From contig JAIVEN010000014.1 of NCBI GenBank assembly GCA_026686845.1, positions 28,852,001-28,916,000 of the forward strand: a stretch of 64,000 bases of DNA. Direction: 5' to 3'. Below the pieces are notes generated by a model. The model worked only from the letters and a program-made list of their open reading frames with translations, made no database searches and was not told the origin of the DNA. A program made the position numbers and the translations under genes. Of this stretch, positions 49,080 through 60,735 are shown piece after piece (position 1 is the stretch's first letter; each line of letters begins with the position of its first letter). This stretch comes from Adenanthera pavonina (Eukaryota > Streptophyta > Magnoliopsida > Fabales > Fabaceae).

Positions 49080-51124
49080 AGAAAGGGTAATTTCACAGGC
49101 TTGATCCTTAGTTAGAATTAAATTCTCCTATAGTCCTTAGAAGGAAATATATTTGGTCCTTAACTGGAATGAATTACAAAACTGGTCCTTTATTGGAATT
49201 ATTTTCAAAAATTAAATAATTTATATATATAGAAAAATGAATATTTTAATATGCTAGATCCTATTAGGAAAGTGTAATGAGGCCAAAGGGTGTGGTCTAG
49301 TAACAAAGCAGAATGCAAAATGCAGGAGAATAGAAAGACCAGTGGGCTTCACAAAAAGTCAAAAGAAAAAGAACATGTGGACCCCACAAGTTAAAAATGA
49401 AAAAGAAAAGTATGTGAACCCTACAAAGAAGACCTTCTGCACTAGTTGGAAAGATAAACATAAATCACAAATTAGTATATTTTCTATACATATTGAGAGA
49501 CAAATAGTACCAACAAATACGTAAATGACTAGGAAATTGTCCACACATAAAGTAAACTATACATAATTAGTCTAAATCAAGTAAAATATACAAGATGGTA
49601 TAAATTTTACTTTCTCTCTCTCCTTGGCCGAAAATTGCATAGTATTTTTAGAAAATATTTAGTCAAATTTATCACATTATAAATGGAAAATGATTTAATC
49701 AAATTATGATGCAATAATTACACATGTTTTAATATGAGCCATTGGATCTTTGTTGGTAGAATGGGTAGTTGAGATTGGGCAAGAACAAGTAACCTTCAAG
49801 TAATTAAATCTTGGCTCTTGGATCAAAAAGAAATTGGATGGTTAAGATTAGTTTGGTGTGTCTATAAATAAGAGACCATCCCGCCTCCCATTGGTTGAAA
49901 ATTTAGAGAGAGAAAGAGAAGGAAGGCAAAGAAGAAATAAAGCCTTAGAGCAACAAGAAATCAAAGCAAGAAAGGTTCAAGGTAAGAATGTCTCCCTAGT
50001 AATAAGTTAGTTTGCTTAAGTTTAGGATTGGTTTTGATGAATTTTTTCCCCCTAATGCTAAGCTTGAATTTCGGCCTAGACATAAGGAAATGCTAGGGGT
50101 GTATGTTTCATGAAAACAATGTTAAAGGAAGGATCCTTTAGTAGGATTAAGATGGGATTGCATAAGGTTAATGGTGTTCAATGAAAATCTCCTCTTTGGT
50201 AATTAAGATGATGGTTTCGACCAAGAAGAAAAGTGGTATTAAGAGTGACATTTTCATGGAACCAATGATAAAAATGAATTCTTTATGCATTGATTAGTAA
50301 AGATCAGGCAAGGTTTGTAAGATTAAGCTTGAAATGTAAAATATGGACTTTAAGACCAAAAGGTTCTTTAAGAAGGATTAAAGTAGATTTAGTTAATTTA
50401 TTTAGTATATGTATAGTTATGCTTTTAGGCTTGAGAAAGTCCAAGGAGGTATTTGATTGAGAAGGAATAAGCAAAGAAGCCAAGTGAAAACTTTGAGGTA
50501 GTAACTTTTTTTTTGGCTCTTATATTGTTATGAATGATTGCTATGTTGTAAAATTGTTGCCATGTTGTTGTTTTTGTGTTTTTGGCTGATTTTGAGTTGA
50601 GGACTATGCCCAGGATGTCAATTTTCTAATGAGAAACTCTATCGAAATTTCTATTGTCAACATGATACATTATTTTAATTCTTAAAGTAAATGAATATTT
50701 TATGATATTTTCGAGTTGCTTGTGATGATACAATTGCATGAAACAATTGTTGCTTTTGAGATTCCTTAATCTCACCCCTCAAGCTGCCCACATGATAGGA
50801 ACAAGTCATGCTATAGAGAGGAATAAGAGCAAAGAAGATTGAAGATGAAGAAACTTGTATTGTGGATTGAAAGAACATTGTTTATTTTGATGATGATGTA
50901 CAAATTCATGTATGCAAATTTAAATTCATGACTGGTTGTATATGTCCCTTCGGACCCTATGTAACGTCTAGCAAATGGCTGAGACCAATTCATGACAATG
51001 TAATAGAAGTTTGTAGTTAATTACCATGTAAAATGCATAAATTACCCAATTTGGTATACTATAGGTTAGAATGGGTAAAATCATCCATAAGAGAGACCAA
51101 TGATGCCGTGGTTGATATGTCTTA
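49080..51124 (+). mobile_element. Family T-like LTR copy, interrupted at 51125
   Basis: It shares with other family T LTRs the GGTCCTTAACTGGAAT block (near 49160), a GGTTCAAGGTAAGAA site (near 49975), a GGATGTCAATTTTC block (near 50610) and the hairpin GAGATTCCTTAATCTC at 50758-50773. The start is not found. Its 3' part is displaced by the next LTR, which starts at 51125. Confidence 0.6.
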
Positions 51125-53734
51125 TGTAATATCCCAAAATTTCACTAGATCCTAAATAATAGAAGAGTAAGAAATAAATGATAATATGAAATGTACAAGG
51201 AATTCATGAAAATAGATAGGCATCATTTTGCATGAAATAGGATAAAGAGGTCATTTTTCCCAGTTTGCTAAAAAAATATGAAAATTATATTTTTATCCCT
51301 AAAAAAATATAAAAATAATATTTACCTCCCAAAATATATAAAATTTACGTGGGGAGAGAAATAGAAAAGTTCTTGGGGAAAATTACACCTAATGACCCGA
51401 AAGTTTTAAAAATTATAATTTAATTCTGGGTTAAGAGTAATTTTGTAAATATGTAAAATTACTATCAAAATGAAACCCTCAACAAGAGAAGTCTAATGGT
51501 ACACGGCACTAAGGGTTAGTGTTCAAAGATAAATAAATAATTAATGCCGAGTGTTCAAAAGTAATAGTAAATAGATAAAGTAAACAGTGGGTTCTACCAA
51601 TGATTAAAAAGAAATTGGGATAGGATATAGGCCTTACACAGATATTATTTAAGATAAGATAATTATGAGAAATATAAAACAAAAATTAGAAAAGTCCTAT
51701 AGTCTTAAAATGCTAAGTTACTGTAAAAGGAAATTTATCGATACGGTTAAAAAGCACCCAAATTGAGGAATATCTGGATCAGGAAAAATTGAGCAATTTT
51801 GGGACACCTCAAGCTCTCTTAGCCGTGACTTTTTTACAGCATATGAGGCCAAAGAATATTTTAATATTTCTTGAGAAAACTTCTTAAAGAAGTATGTAAT
51901 AAAGTAATCAAGGATTAGCAAAAAGAAACCATGATTTGTTACTTAATTAAGTACATAATTAGCTACTTATACTCTTATTGTAATATCCTGAAAATTTTAT
52001 TAACTATTTAAGGCTTAATATTTTAAAATTTATAAAAAATTTGTAAAAATGGATATATGTTGTTTTGCATAATATATGGTAAAGAGGTTAATTATCTTAG
52101 TTAGAAGAAAAAATGAGAAAGTGACTATTTTGTCCCTGAAAAAAAAAAGAAAAAAAAGAAGAAGATGGAAAAAGAAAAAACAAATGAGAAGAAAGGCCGC
52201 GGACGTGCGAGGGATTGAAACAAATTTTATGAATTTTGAGGAAAATTACACCTAAAAATCCAAAAATTTAAAAAATTATAGATTTTTCTGGGTCAAGGGC
52301 ATTTTTATAAATATAAAAAATTATAGTCAAAATGAAGCTCTCAAGGAGGTAAGGCAAATGAAATACAGTATGGAATTTATTAAGATCGAAATAATATTTA
52401 TTGGGTAATTATAATTTAATATTAATGTCTTACCGGATAAAAGTCAGTCTGGACTGTAGGAAGAGGCAGTATTCATTCAAGAAAAATATGTGGGCCCTAT
52501 ATTTGGGCCAATTGGGATAAGGATATTGTGGCAATTTAATATCCCAATATAGTTAAAATAGATGTCCCAATAATAATAAAATATACTGCTAAAGTAGCTT
52601 TATTTATTCAGACCAGTTCAGGATATATCTGGATAAGTAATTATCTAAAATTTTTGGACCAAAGTACCCTAAATTTCGTGCTTCATAAGCTGCACATGAT
52701 AAAGTAACATTTTCTAATATTTTAAGTCACTTTCTAAGAGAAATCAAGAAGCTTAAGTGGCAATATTTGATTGGTTGGCTCCTTTATAAATACTCCCTCA
52801 TGTTGAATGTCCAAGGCACTTGAAAAAGAAGGGAGAAGCAGCTGCAAGCAGGGGAGAAATGAGGGAGTACGTGAGGAGCAAAGGAGAAGGAAAAAGAGAA
52901 GGAAAAATCAAGAAAAAATAGGTAAAAATCTTTGCTCAACTTGTAATGATTTTTCCTTCAAGTTTTGAATGGTTTAAGGTTAGTTTTCTTGAGTTCCTCT
53001 TCTCCTCATTTGCTGTAAATTTCATCCAAGATAAGGGAGTTAGGAAAGAAAGTGAGTTTTTGTCATAAATTAAAGAGAAAGCATAAGATTAAGTGAAAGG
53101 AATGAGGTTTGGTATGTTTGGAAGTAAGAACATGAAAATCACTTCTTTCTTCTTCCAATCCTTATTTTAGTCAGTTTAATATGATGGGAAAGAGTTTGAT
53201 TTTCATTAATTTGATGCTGAAAATGGATTCCCCATGGTCCAAAACTTTAAGAGCAAGTATGGGGTTAAATAAAAAGCTTAAGGTGAAGAAAATGAAATTC
53301 TAGGATTTTGTGAGTCTTTAAGAAGTAACTCATGAAACCAGTGAATAAAGTGAGTGTTTGATGGTGTATTAGGAATTGATAAAGTCCAAGTAAGTTCTTG
53401 AAGAAGGTGGAACCAAGTGGTGAAGCATTAGATTCAAGAGGAAGAGCCAAAGAAATGCTTCAAGGTAGCTAAATTTCATATTCTTGCTTTATGTTCTTTC
53501 ATTATCTTTCTATGATTAAATTGTGTTGTCATATTGCAATTGTGATTTTTTTGATTGGTCTTGGCTGTAAAATGAGGGGTTTTATTCCTCGGGATATCCA
53601 TTTTCTAAGCCGTTATGTTGCCGAATTGTTTTGGGACCAATGTGGAGGCAATTTATTGTTCAAAGGTGATTAATATGATTAAATGTGATCAAATGTGAGT
53701 TATTTGACATGATTGACATAATTGCATGAAATGT

Positions 53735-55396
53735 TGTTAGCAAGGCTGACTTCCCAAGAGGGGGGTGAATTGGGAAGATTGAAATTTCTCTGCACAAAAT
53801 GAAATGGGTGAAGATAGCACAGTGTAAGGGAAGCAACGTATAAAACAGAGCAAGCTGAAAAGTAAAGATAAGGAGAAGAAGACTTAGTGATTTATCCTGG
53901 TTCGGTTTATCCACTTGACCTACGTCCAGTCCCCAAGACAACTCTTGAGATTTATCCACTATACAGCAAGAATTCAACGGGCTTCTTGCTAATGCCACAG
54001 TACACGAGTATGCTATGTTTATGGAGCTCTCTCAAACACTCTAAGCACTTCACAATGTGCTTCCCAATCCCCTTGTGATTTCCCCTCACGAGTAAATCTA
54101 TCTTCCAGATGAAGAGTAGATTGTTTACAAAGATATAACTCTCTTGAATAGAGTAGATGTGAAGGTTAAAGTACAGATATTGAAGTTGAGAGGGTAAGAG
54201 CTTTTGAGAAGAAGATTCAGCATAAATTCGGTATATACAAGTTTGATTTGTTACCCACAACTTCAAATGATGTTATATTTATAGTTTTAGCTCTCAAATG
54301 TACGTTAGAGATAAAATCTATCCGTTGGGGAAGTTATCCAACGGTTACTCTGAAAAACTATCCGTTAACCAACCGCATTTAATGCTTCTGACATACTGAA
54401 ATTCGAATTTTAGTTGGTCAACAGACGAATTTCGAAGGAACCGAAGGTTAAAGCTTCCAATGTAGAAAAACAAAGTTCGTCTGTTTGAGAAGTGAAATTT
54501 GAATTTTGAAACTTGTAAAATGTTTTCACGTTGTGACATATGAATTTTCAAGAAGAAGGTTTTTCTGTTAAGAATGAACAGTGTTTTCAATTTTCTACAG
54601 TGCCCTCGGAATTCGAATTTTGGAAGCCCAAAATTCGTCTGTCCATTGAACGTTCAAAGAGGCACAGTAGATCACTTTCTTCGAAATTTGAATTTTGAAA
54701 GGGTGAAATTCATCTGTCAGAGAGACTCTTTTCAGACTAGTTTCAACATTCGAATGTTACAAGACTTGTCATTCGTATGTCAATGTTTCATTTCAACAGA
54801 CTCAAAAACATAGCTACTGAAATTCGAATTTTAGTATTCAAAGTTCATCTGTCATAGAGCAGTTTTGAAACTTAATTTATTCTTGATTTCAGATGAACTT
54901 TAACATAGTTTCAGACGAATTTCTTTGGTTTTCACAAAATGCATTTTATCTGAAATTCGAATTTTGAATGTGTGAAGTTCGTCTGTCACAAAAGGGCTTC
55001 TTTCAATCTTGGATGAAAATTCGAATTTTGTAGAATCAAAATTCATCTCACAGAGAGACATCTCTTCAGACTTATTCAGTTTTAGCTCGAAATTCGAATT
55101 TCCAAAGGCAAAGTTCGAATTTCCAACATGATAGTTCAGTTTAAACTTTCAAACTTCGTCTGTTTGTGGGTATTTTTCAAATAAGTCAAGATTTAACATA
55201 AAATCAAGGTTTGAAAGCATCTTTTCTTCAAATCAAAATCTTTTACCCAATCATAACTAAAAACAAAAGATCCTACAAAAGATGTAGCAGCAAATACTCT
55301 TCAAATTCTTCACTTAAAGCACTTTGATCTCCTTTGATATCTTCAATCCAAGCTCTTGGGTGTTGGTTTGGAATCATTAAAACTCTTGATTCAATA
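53735..55396 (-). mobile_element. Copia (Sirevirus-like) solo LTR, 1,662 bp, target duplication AATGT
   Basis: On the plus strand it runs from TGTTAGCAAGGCTGAC to CTTGATTCAATA. The 5-bp duplication AATGT is perfect at 53730-53734 and 55397-55401. Its reverse complement aligns along its length with the 5' LTR at 57800-59455. Its first bases are TA instead of TG. It carries a TATA box (54276-54284), a CCGTTGG/CCAACGG palindrome (54322-54344) and an array of AAATTCGAATTT palindromes each near a CGTCTGT motif (54399-55101). Confidence 0.93.
54399..55101. repeat. Palindrome array AAATTCGAATTT with CGTCTGT in the copia LTR
   Basis: Self-complementary AAATTCGAATTT or close variants stand at 54399, 54609, 54820, 54953, 55018 and 55090, with degenerate ones between. 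Most are followed after about 10-15 bases by AATTCGTCTGTC or AGTTCATCTGTC. Irregular spacing (65-210 bp) argues against simple tandem duplication. Repeated palindromes in the LTR upstream region have been reported for Sireviruses; this sequence version is not one I know. Confidence 0.8.
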
Positions 55397-57799
55397 AATG
55401 TAACTTGCTACTGAGATTGCCCCCAATCTCATCCCCTCAAGTATCCCAATGATAGGTACAGGTTATGGCAAAGGAGTCGAAAGAAAAGACAAGGAGAATG
55501 AAAAAAGGAATTATGCTTGATGGTGTTTTCAAGCTATGAGTGTATATTTTGAAATTATGTATAAAACCATGTATTTGCTTTTAGATATGTTCCATTGTAC
55601 TATTATGTTCTCATGAGTATTATGAAATGTTTGGCATGGATTTAAAATATGGAATGATCATGTGAGCTTATTATGAAGTCTACTTTGCCATGTTATACTG
55701 CTAGAAGATCATTTTGTAGCAATGAAAGTAAAGTTAACACTTGTTGCTAGAAACAGGGAAAATAAGTCAAGTATTATATATGCTCTCAAAGTAGAGATAA
55801 CAAGCTTTCCAATGAGCTAAAGAACACTTAATTTGGATATGTGTACAATTTATAGTATATTTTTGAAGTTAAGGGTTAAAACTGGACAGTAAAGTAAAAG
55901 CTGCGAATTTCACTGTAAGTATCACTTATTTTGAAAGGAAGTATAAAATCGTACAGAGCTCCAAAAATTCAGTGATTTACCTATTTGAAATGATCTGTGT
56001 TTTAAGTTCAATATTCCACTAGTTTGAATTCAATTGGAGCTGTACAATGAGAGATATACAAGTTTTTCCAAGACTATTCCAGTAAGAGTGAGGTTCTGAC
56101 CCTTAGTAATTTAAGTTGAAATCATGTCCTCTCTAGACTAAATAAATGTATAATAAAATTATTATAGTAAGTAGACATATATATCTTTCCAATGGCATAT
56201 AGAATATATGATTTAGCTCAGTATAGAGTTAGATATGAACTTTTAAATTTATGGCCAAAATCCTAGAAAAGAGAGAAATGACCATTTGTACAGTGTAAGT
56301 TTGGGTAATAAACTGTACTAATTGGTTAGGTTAAAGGAAATTTTCATATTTTTATCTTCTATATCATGTTTCTAGCTTCATTTAGAGACTTGAACCACAT
56401 TGATACAATTTTTCTGGATTAAGTTATGATTTTTCAAAGTTCGTCCAGAAAACTTGAGAACCAAATGAATAGTACAACATTTTTTTTATTTAAATATTTT
56501 GGTTCTATTAATGGTTTAAGCTCTTAATATAAGCTAATTGGATGCTGTCCATACTATAATATATGAGAAAATATAAATAAAAGTAAGGTGCTACACTTCT
56601 CTTTCTTCACCATTTTACTCGTGAACCAGCAGCCAAAACAGACGAAGAAAATGCAAGAAAAGGAAGGGGAAAAGGAGGGAGAAAAGGAAGAGGAATCAAA
56701 GGAAAATTGTAGCATAAGTTGGTAAGATTCTATACTACCACCTTAAGCTTACTATCTATGGCTTTCAAAGCATATTTTATTGATTAGTTTGGCTTCCTCT
56801 TCACCTTAGGGTTTCAGCCAAATAAGGGTTTTAGCAAGGGAATGAGTTTTGAACCAATAAACTTAGGGAAAAGCTTAGATTAACCACTAGAAGCATGAAT
56901 CCATGGATGGTTTGAAGTGATTTGAAGGAAATATTTTTCAATCACTTTAAGACAATTTTGGTAAGAACAAGGGGAGTATTTAGAGTTGTAATTTCATGAT
57001 TTTAACCTCAAAAATGGATTCCCCATGGTGTAAAACCTTAGGAATAAGTGCGCTGTACAAAGAAAGATCAAAGGAGAGTTAAGTGAAAAAAATTAAGTTT
57101 TAGTGAGTAATGTGTTATGTAATTCATGAATCCAATGGCTAAATTGGTTCAATGATGATGAGAATAGGTTCAAGAAGGTTGTGGAAACCTTTAAAAGTGG
57201 TGGACCAAGTTTGGAAAGTAATGGAGCATCATAAGGTAGTTAAATCTCCATACTTGCAATATGTTATCATACTTGTTTGCAATGAGTTTCTTACTTTGCC
57301 AAGTGTTTAAAATGATGTTTTGTGATGAATTATGTGTATTGACTGAGTTGATTGAGGGGCATTGTGACCCTGGGATGTCCAATTTCCAAGCAAAACTCTA
57401 CCGAAATTTTTATGAAATTATGTGATATAATTATGATAATGTGTTTCAAACGTGTTTTCTTGATGCTATATGCTTAATGTGATAATATGATGCCATATTT
57501 TGGTGTTAACTACTGAGATTCTTTGAATCTCACCCTCCTATATATTAACCATGAATAGGTAGTAACAATGAAAAGACCACCAAGCAAAAGAAAGGAAAGG
57601 AGAAAGCAATTGATCATTAGCTTGATAATGCTAGCATCGGCTATGAACCTGGAACTTTTATGTAAATTTGTAAAGATAATGTTGGAAATGTTTCTTCAAG
57701 TTTTTATGTTACTCTAAGTCTTAATGAAGGTATGGTATGATGGGAAGAGGAATTATGGTCATGTAAATGCCATCACTTTTGTTTTGCTAAGCATTATGA

Positions 57800-59455
57800 T
57801 GTTAAATCAAGAAGTTTTGATGATACCAAATCAACTCTCAAGAGCTTGGAGTAAAAGATATCAAAGATGCATAAAGAGTTCAAATGAAGAAATCCTGGAG
57901 AAATCTATGCAAAATTTGTTGTTGGATGTTTAATTATGTTTAAATATGGGTAAAAGACTTTGATTTGATGAAAAGATGTTTTAAAAACTTGATTTTAAGT
58001 TAAATCATGAAATATTTGAAAAATTCCCACCAACAGATGAAGTTTGAAAAGTTTACATTGAACTGTCATATTGGAAATTCTAACTTTGGCTTTGGAAATT
58101 CAAATTTCGAGCTAAAACTAAATAAGTCTGAAGAGATGTCTATCTGACAGACGAATTTTGATTTTCCAAAATTCGAATTTTCATAAGTATCTGAAAGAAG
58201 CTGTTGATTAACAGACAAACTTTGAGTTTTTAAAATTTGAATTTCAGACAAAATGCAACTTATAAAAACCAAAGAAATCTGTCTGAAACAATGTCAAAGT
58301 TCATCTGAAATCAAGATTATGTTGAGTTTCAAAATTGCTCACTGACAGACGAACTTTGAACATGAAAATTCGAATTTCAGAAGCTAAGGTTGTGAGTCTG
58401 TTACAATGACATGTTGACATACGAATGACAGTATTTATAAATTCAAATGATAAAGTAAGTCTGAAAAGAGGTCTCTCTGACAGACTAACTTCACTCTTTT
58501 AAAATTCAAATTTTGAAGTAAATGAACTACTGTGCTGTTTGAGCCTGCTACGGACAGACGAATTTTGGGGTTCCAAAATTTGAATTTCGAAGGCACTGTA
58601 GCAAATTGAAAACACTGTTCACACTTAACAGAAAAACTTTCTTCTTGAAAATTCGTATGTCACAACATAGAAACACTTTCTAAGTTTCAAAATTCGAATT
58701 TCACTTCATGAACAGACGAACTTCAGTATTTCAGCGTTGGAAGCTTTAACCTTCGGTTCCTTCGAAATTCGTCTGTTGACCAACCAAAATTTGAATTTCA
58801 GTATGTCAGAAGCATTAAATGCGGTTGGTTAACGGATAGTTTTTCAGAGTAACCGTTGGATAACTTCTCCAACGGATAGATTTTGTCTCTAACAGGCATT
58901 TGAGACCTAAATCTATAAATATAACATCATTTGAAGTTGTGGGTAACGAATCAAACTTTGTATATACTGAAACTCTGCCAAATTTTCTACTCAAAGACTT
59001 TTACCCTGTTACTTTAATACTTGTACTTTAACTGTCATATTCACTCTATTCAAGAGAGTTTCATCTTTGTAAACAATCTAATCTTCATCTGAAAGATAGA
59101 TTTTCTTATGAGGAGATATCACAAGGGATTGTAAAGCACTTTGTAAAAGTGTAGAAAGTGATTGAGTAAACTTTAGAAAACAGAGCACTCACATTGTAAT
59201 GTGGCATTTGCAAAAAGCCTGTTGAATTCTTGCTGAATAGTGGAAAATCTCAAGACGTGTCTTGGGGACTGGACGTAGGTCAAGAGGAGAGACCGAACCA
59301 AGATAAATATCAGAGTTTTTCTTCTCTCTATCACTACTCTTTTATCTTACTACTTTATACTCTGTTTTTCTGTCATACCTTGCTTTCTCCATTATTTTCA
59401 CTTTGTGCAAAAAATTTTAATCCTCCCAATTCACCCCCCCTCTTGGGAAGTCAGC
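57800..59455 (+). repeat. 5' LTR of the copia element
   Basis: Starts TGTTAAATCAAGAAG and ends within CTCTTGGGAAGTCAGC, some ten bases short of the full LTR end as seen in the solo copy (CCTTGCTAACA is missing). It contains AAATTCGAATTT palindromes (for example near 58158, 58366 and 58690), each near a GACAGACGAA motif. Length, 1,656 bp, agrees with the solo LTR at 53735. Confidence 0.88.
58853..58921 (+). promoter_or_regulatory. Copia LTR core promoter: palindrome and TATA box
   Basis: CCGTTGGA (58853-58860) and TCCAACGG (58868-58875) form a perfect 8-bp inverted repeat with a 7-nt spacer. The TATA box CTATAAATA follows at 58913-58921. The same pair stands in the solo LTR (inverted). The spacing suits an upstream regulatory palindrome and core promoter driving element RNA. 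Confidence 0.65.
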
Positions 59456-60735
59456 TTAACTAAGAAGTGGGTTCCCAAGGGTACATCTGTATCCAGGGAA
59501 AAAACTACTGACAAAAAAGGACCCAAACAAATTTGGGTACCTAAAAGGAAAATATGAACTTTATTTTGCAGGTCTGTCTCAAAGCTAAAAGAAGCAACAA
59601 ATGGTATATGGACAGTGCCTGCTCAAGCCACATGACTGGTGACAAGGAGAAGTTCATCACTCTTAGAGACAAGAAAGGAGGAAGAGTGACCTTTGGAGGT
59701 GATCGATATGGCAGAATAGTTGGCATTGGCATTGTGGTCAAGAATTATGAAACATCCATTGAAGAGGTGCTGTTTGTGATAGGCCTCAACCACAATCTAC
59801 TGAGTGTGAGCCAAACATGTGACAAAGGAAATTGGGTGCTGTTTGACTCAAAATTCTACCTAGTCATCAGAAAAAGTGGTCACAAAGTAATCCTCAAAGC
59901 TCAAAAGGATGGTAACTGCTATACTATCGATCTTGATGAACTTCCTCCCTTAGATTCTGTTTGTTTAATTAGTCAGGACAATGATAGTTGGCTATGGCAT
60001 TGAAGATTAGCTCATATTAACATGAATCAACTTTCAAAATTGGTTAAAAATGAGCTAGTCACTGGCCTGCCAAAAATTGCTTTTGAAAAGGATAAAGAAT
60101 GTGATACATGCTTAAAAGGAAAATAAACAAAATCTTCTTTTAAATCCAAAAACGTAGTCACCACAACTAGACCACTTGAACTACTGCATATGGACATAAT
60201 TGGACCTTCTAAGGTAAAAAGCATAGGTGTCAATCTGTATGTGCTTGTAATTGTGGATGATTACTCTAGATTTACATGGACATTATTTCTTTCCTCTAAA
60301 AGTGATACCTTTGATGCATTTGTAACCTTAGCTAAGAAAGTGCAAAATGAGAAAGGTATTTCTATTGTGTCAATCAGGTCAAATCATGGAGGAGAGTTTG
60401 AAAACTCATACTTCTTGGAGTACTGCAATGAGCATGGAATTGATCATAACTTCTCAGCTCCAAGAACTCCTCAACAGAATGGAGTAGTAGAAAGGAAGAA
60501 CAGAACCATTGCAGAGATGGCTAGAGTTATGCTAAATGAAAAGGAACTATCTCAAGTATTTTGGGCTGATGCAGTAAATACAGCAAGCTACATCATAAAT
60601 AGAGCCTACATCAGACTAATCCTTGGAAAGACTCCATACGAGCTGTACAAGGAAAGAAAGCTAAATCTATCACATCTCCATGTGTTCAGGTGCAAAATGC
60701 TTCATTCACAACAATGGAAAGGAGAATCTGGGTAA
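59456..60735 (+). pseudogene. Copia gag-pol linker, protease and integrase, broken
   Basis: After the LTR junction a frame reads KKWVPKGTSVSREK and GPKQIWVPKRK, the linker normally between gag and protease, so gag is absent. The protease has WYMDSACSSHMTGD (Asp-Ser-Ala in place of Asp-Ser-Gly at 59611-59619). The pre-integrase zinc region follows (WLWH at about 59992, then HINMNQLSKL, and CDTCLKGK). The integrase core has LHMDIIGPSKV, VDDYSRFTW and PQQNGVVERKNR. The second catalytic Asp is replaced by Asn (AAT, 60382-60384, in IRSNHGGEFEN). Stops are TGA at 60001 and TAA at 60124. A one-base shift near 60685 moves the frame into the next segment. Confidence 0.88.

Larger units (their letters stand above)
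51979..56595 (+). mobile_element. Family T solo LTR containing a copia solo LTR
   Basis: Starts TGTAATATCCTG and ends AAGTAAGGTGCTACA. The flanking pentamers are CTTAT (51974-51978) and CTTCT (56596-56600), a target duplication with one change. Without the copia insert and its duplication it is 2,950 bp, within the family range. It carries AAGGTAGCTA (53462) and the covarying hairpin at 55413-55430. It inserted into the LTR that starts at 51125. Confidence 0.85.
51125..57799 (+). mobile_element. Family T LTR, interrupted by a related LTR and then by a copia element
   Basis: Starts TGTAATATCCCAAAATTTC at 51125, runs to 51978, resumes at 56596 and ends at 57799, where the copia element begins. 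The resumed part carries AAGGTAGTTA (57233) and the hairpin GAGATTCTTTGAATCTC (57515-57531). Its 3' end must lie beyond the copia element, outside the window. The joined text is collinear with the LTR at 12591-15917. Confidence 0.8.

Noticed and set aside
54399..55101. CRISPR-like repeat array
   Set aside because: Repeats are short, degenerate and irregularly spaced, inside a plant LTR with a target duplication. There are no cas genes and the genome is eukaryotic.
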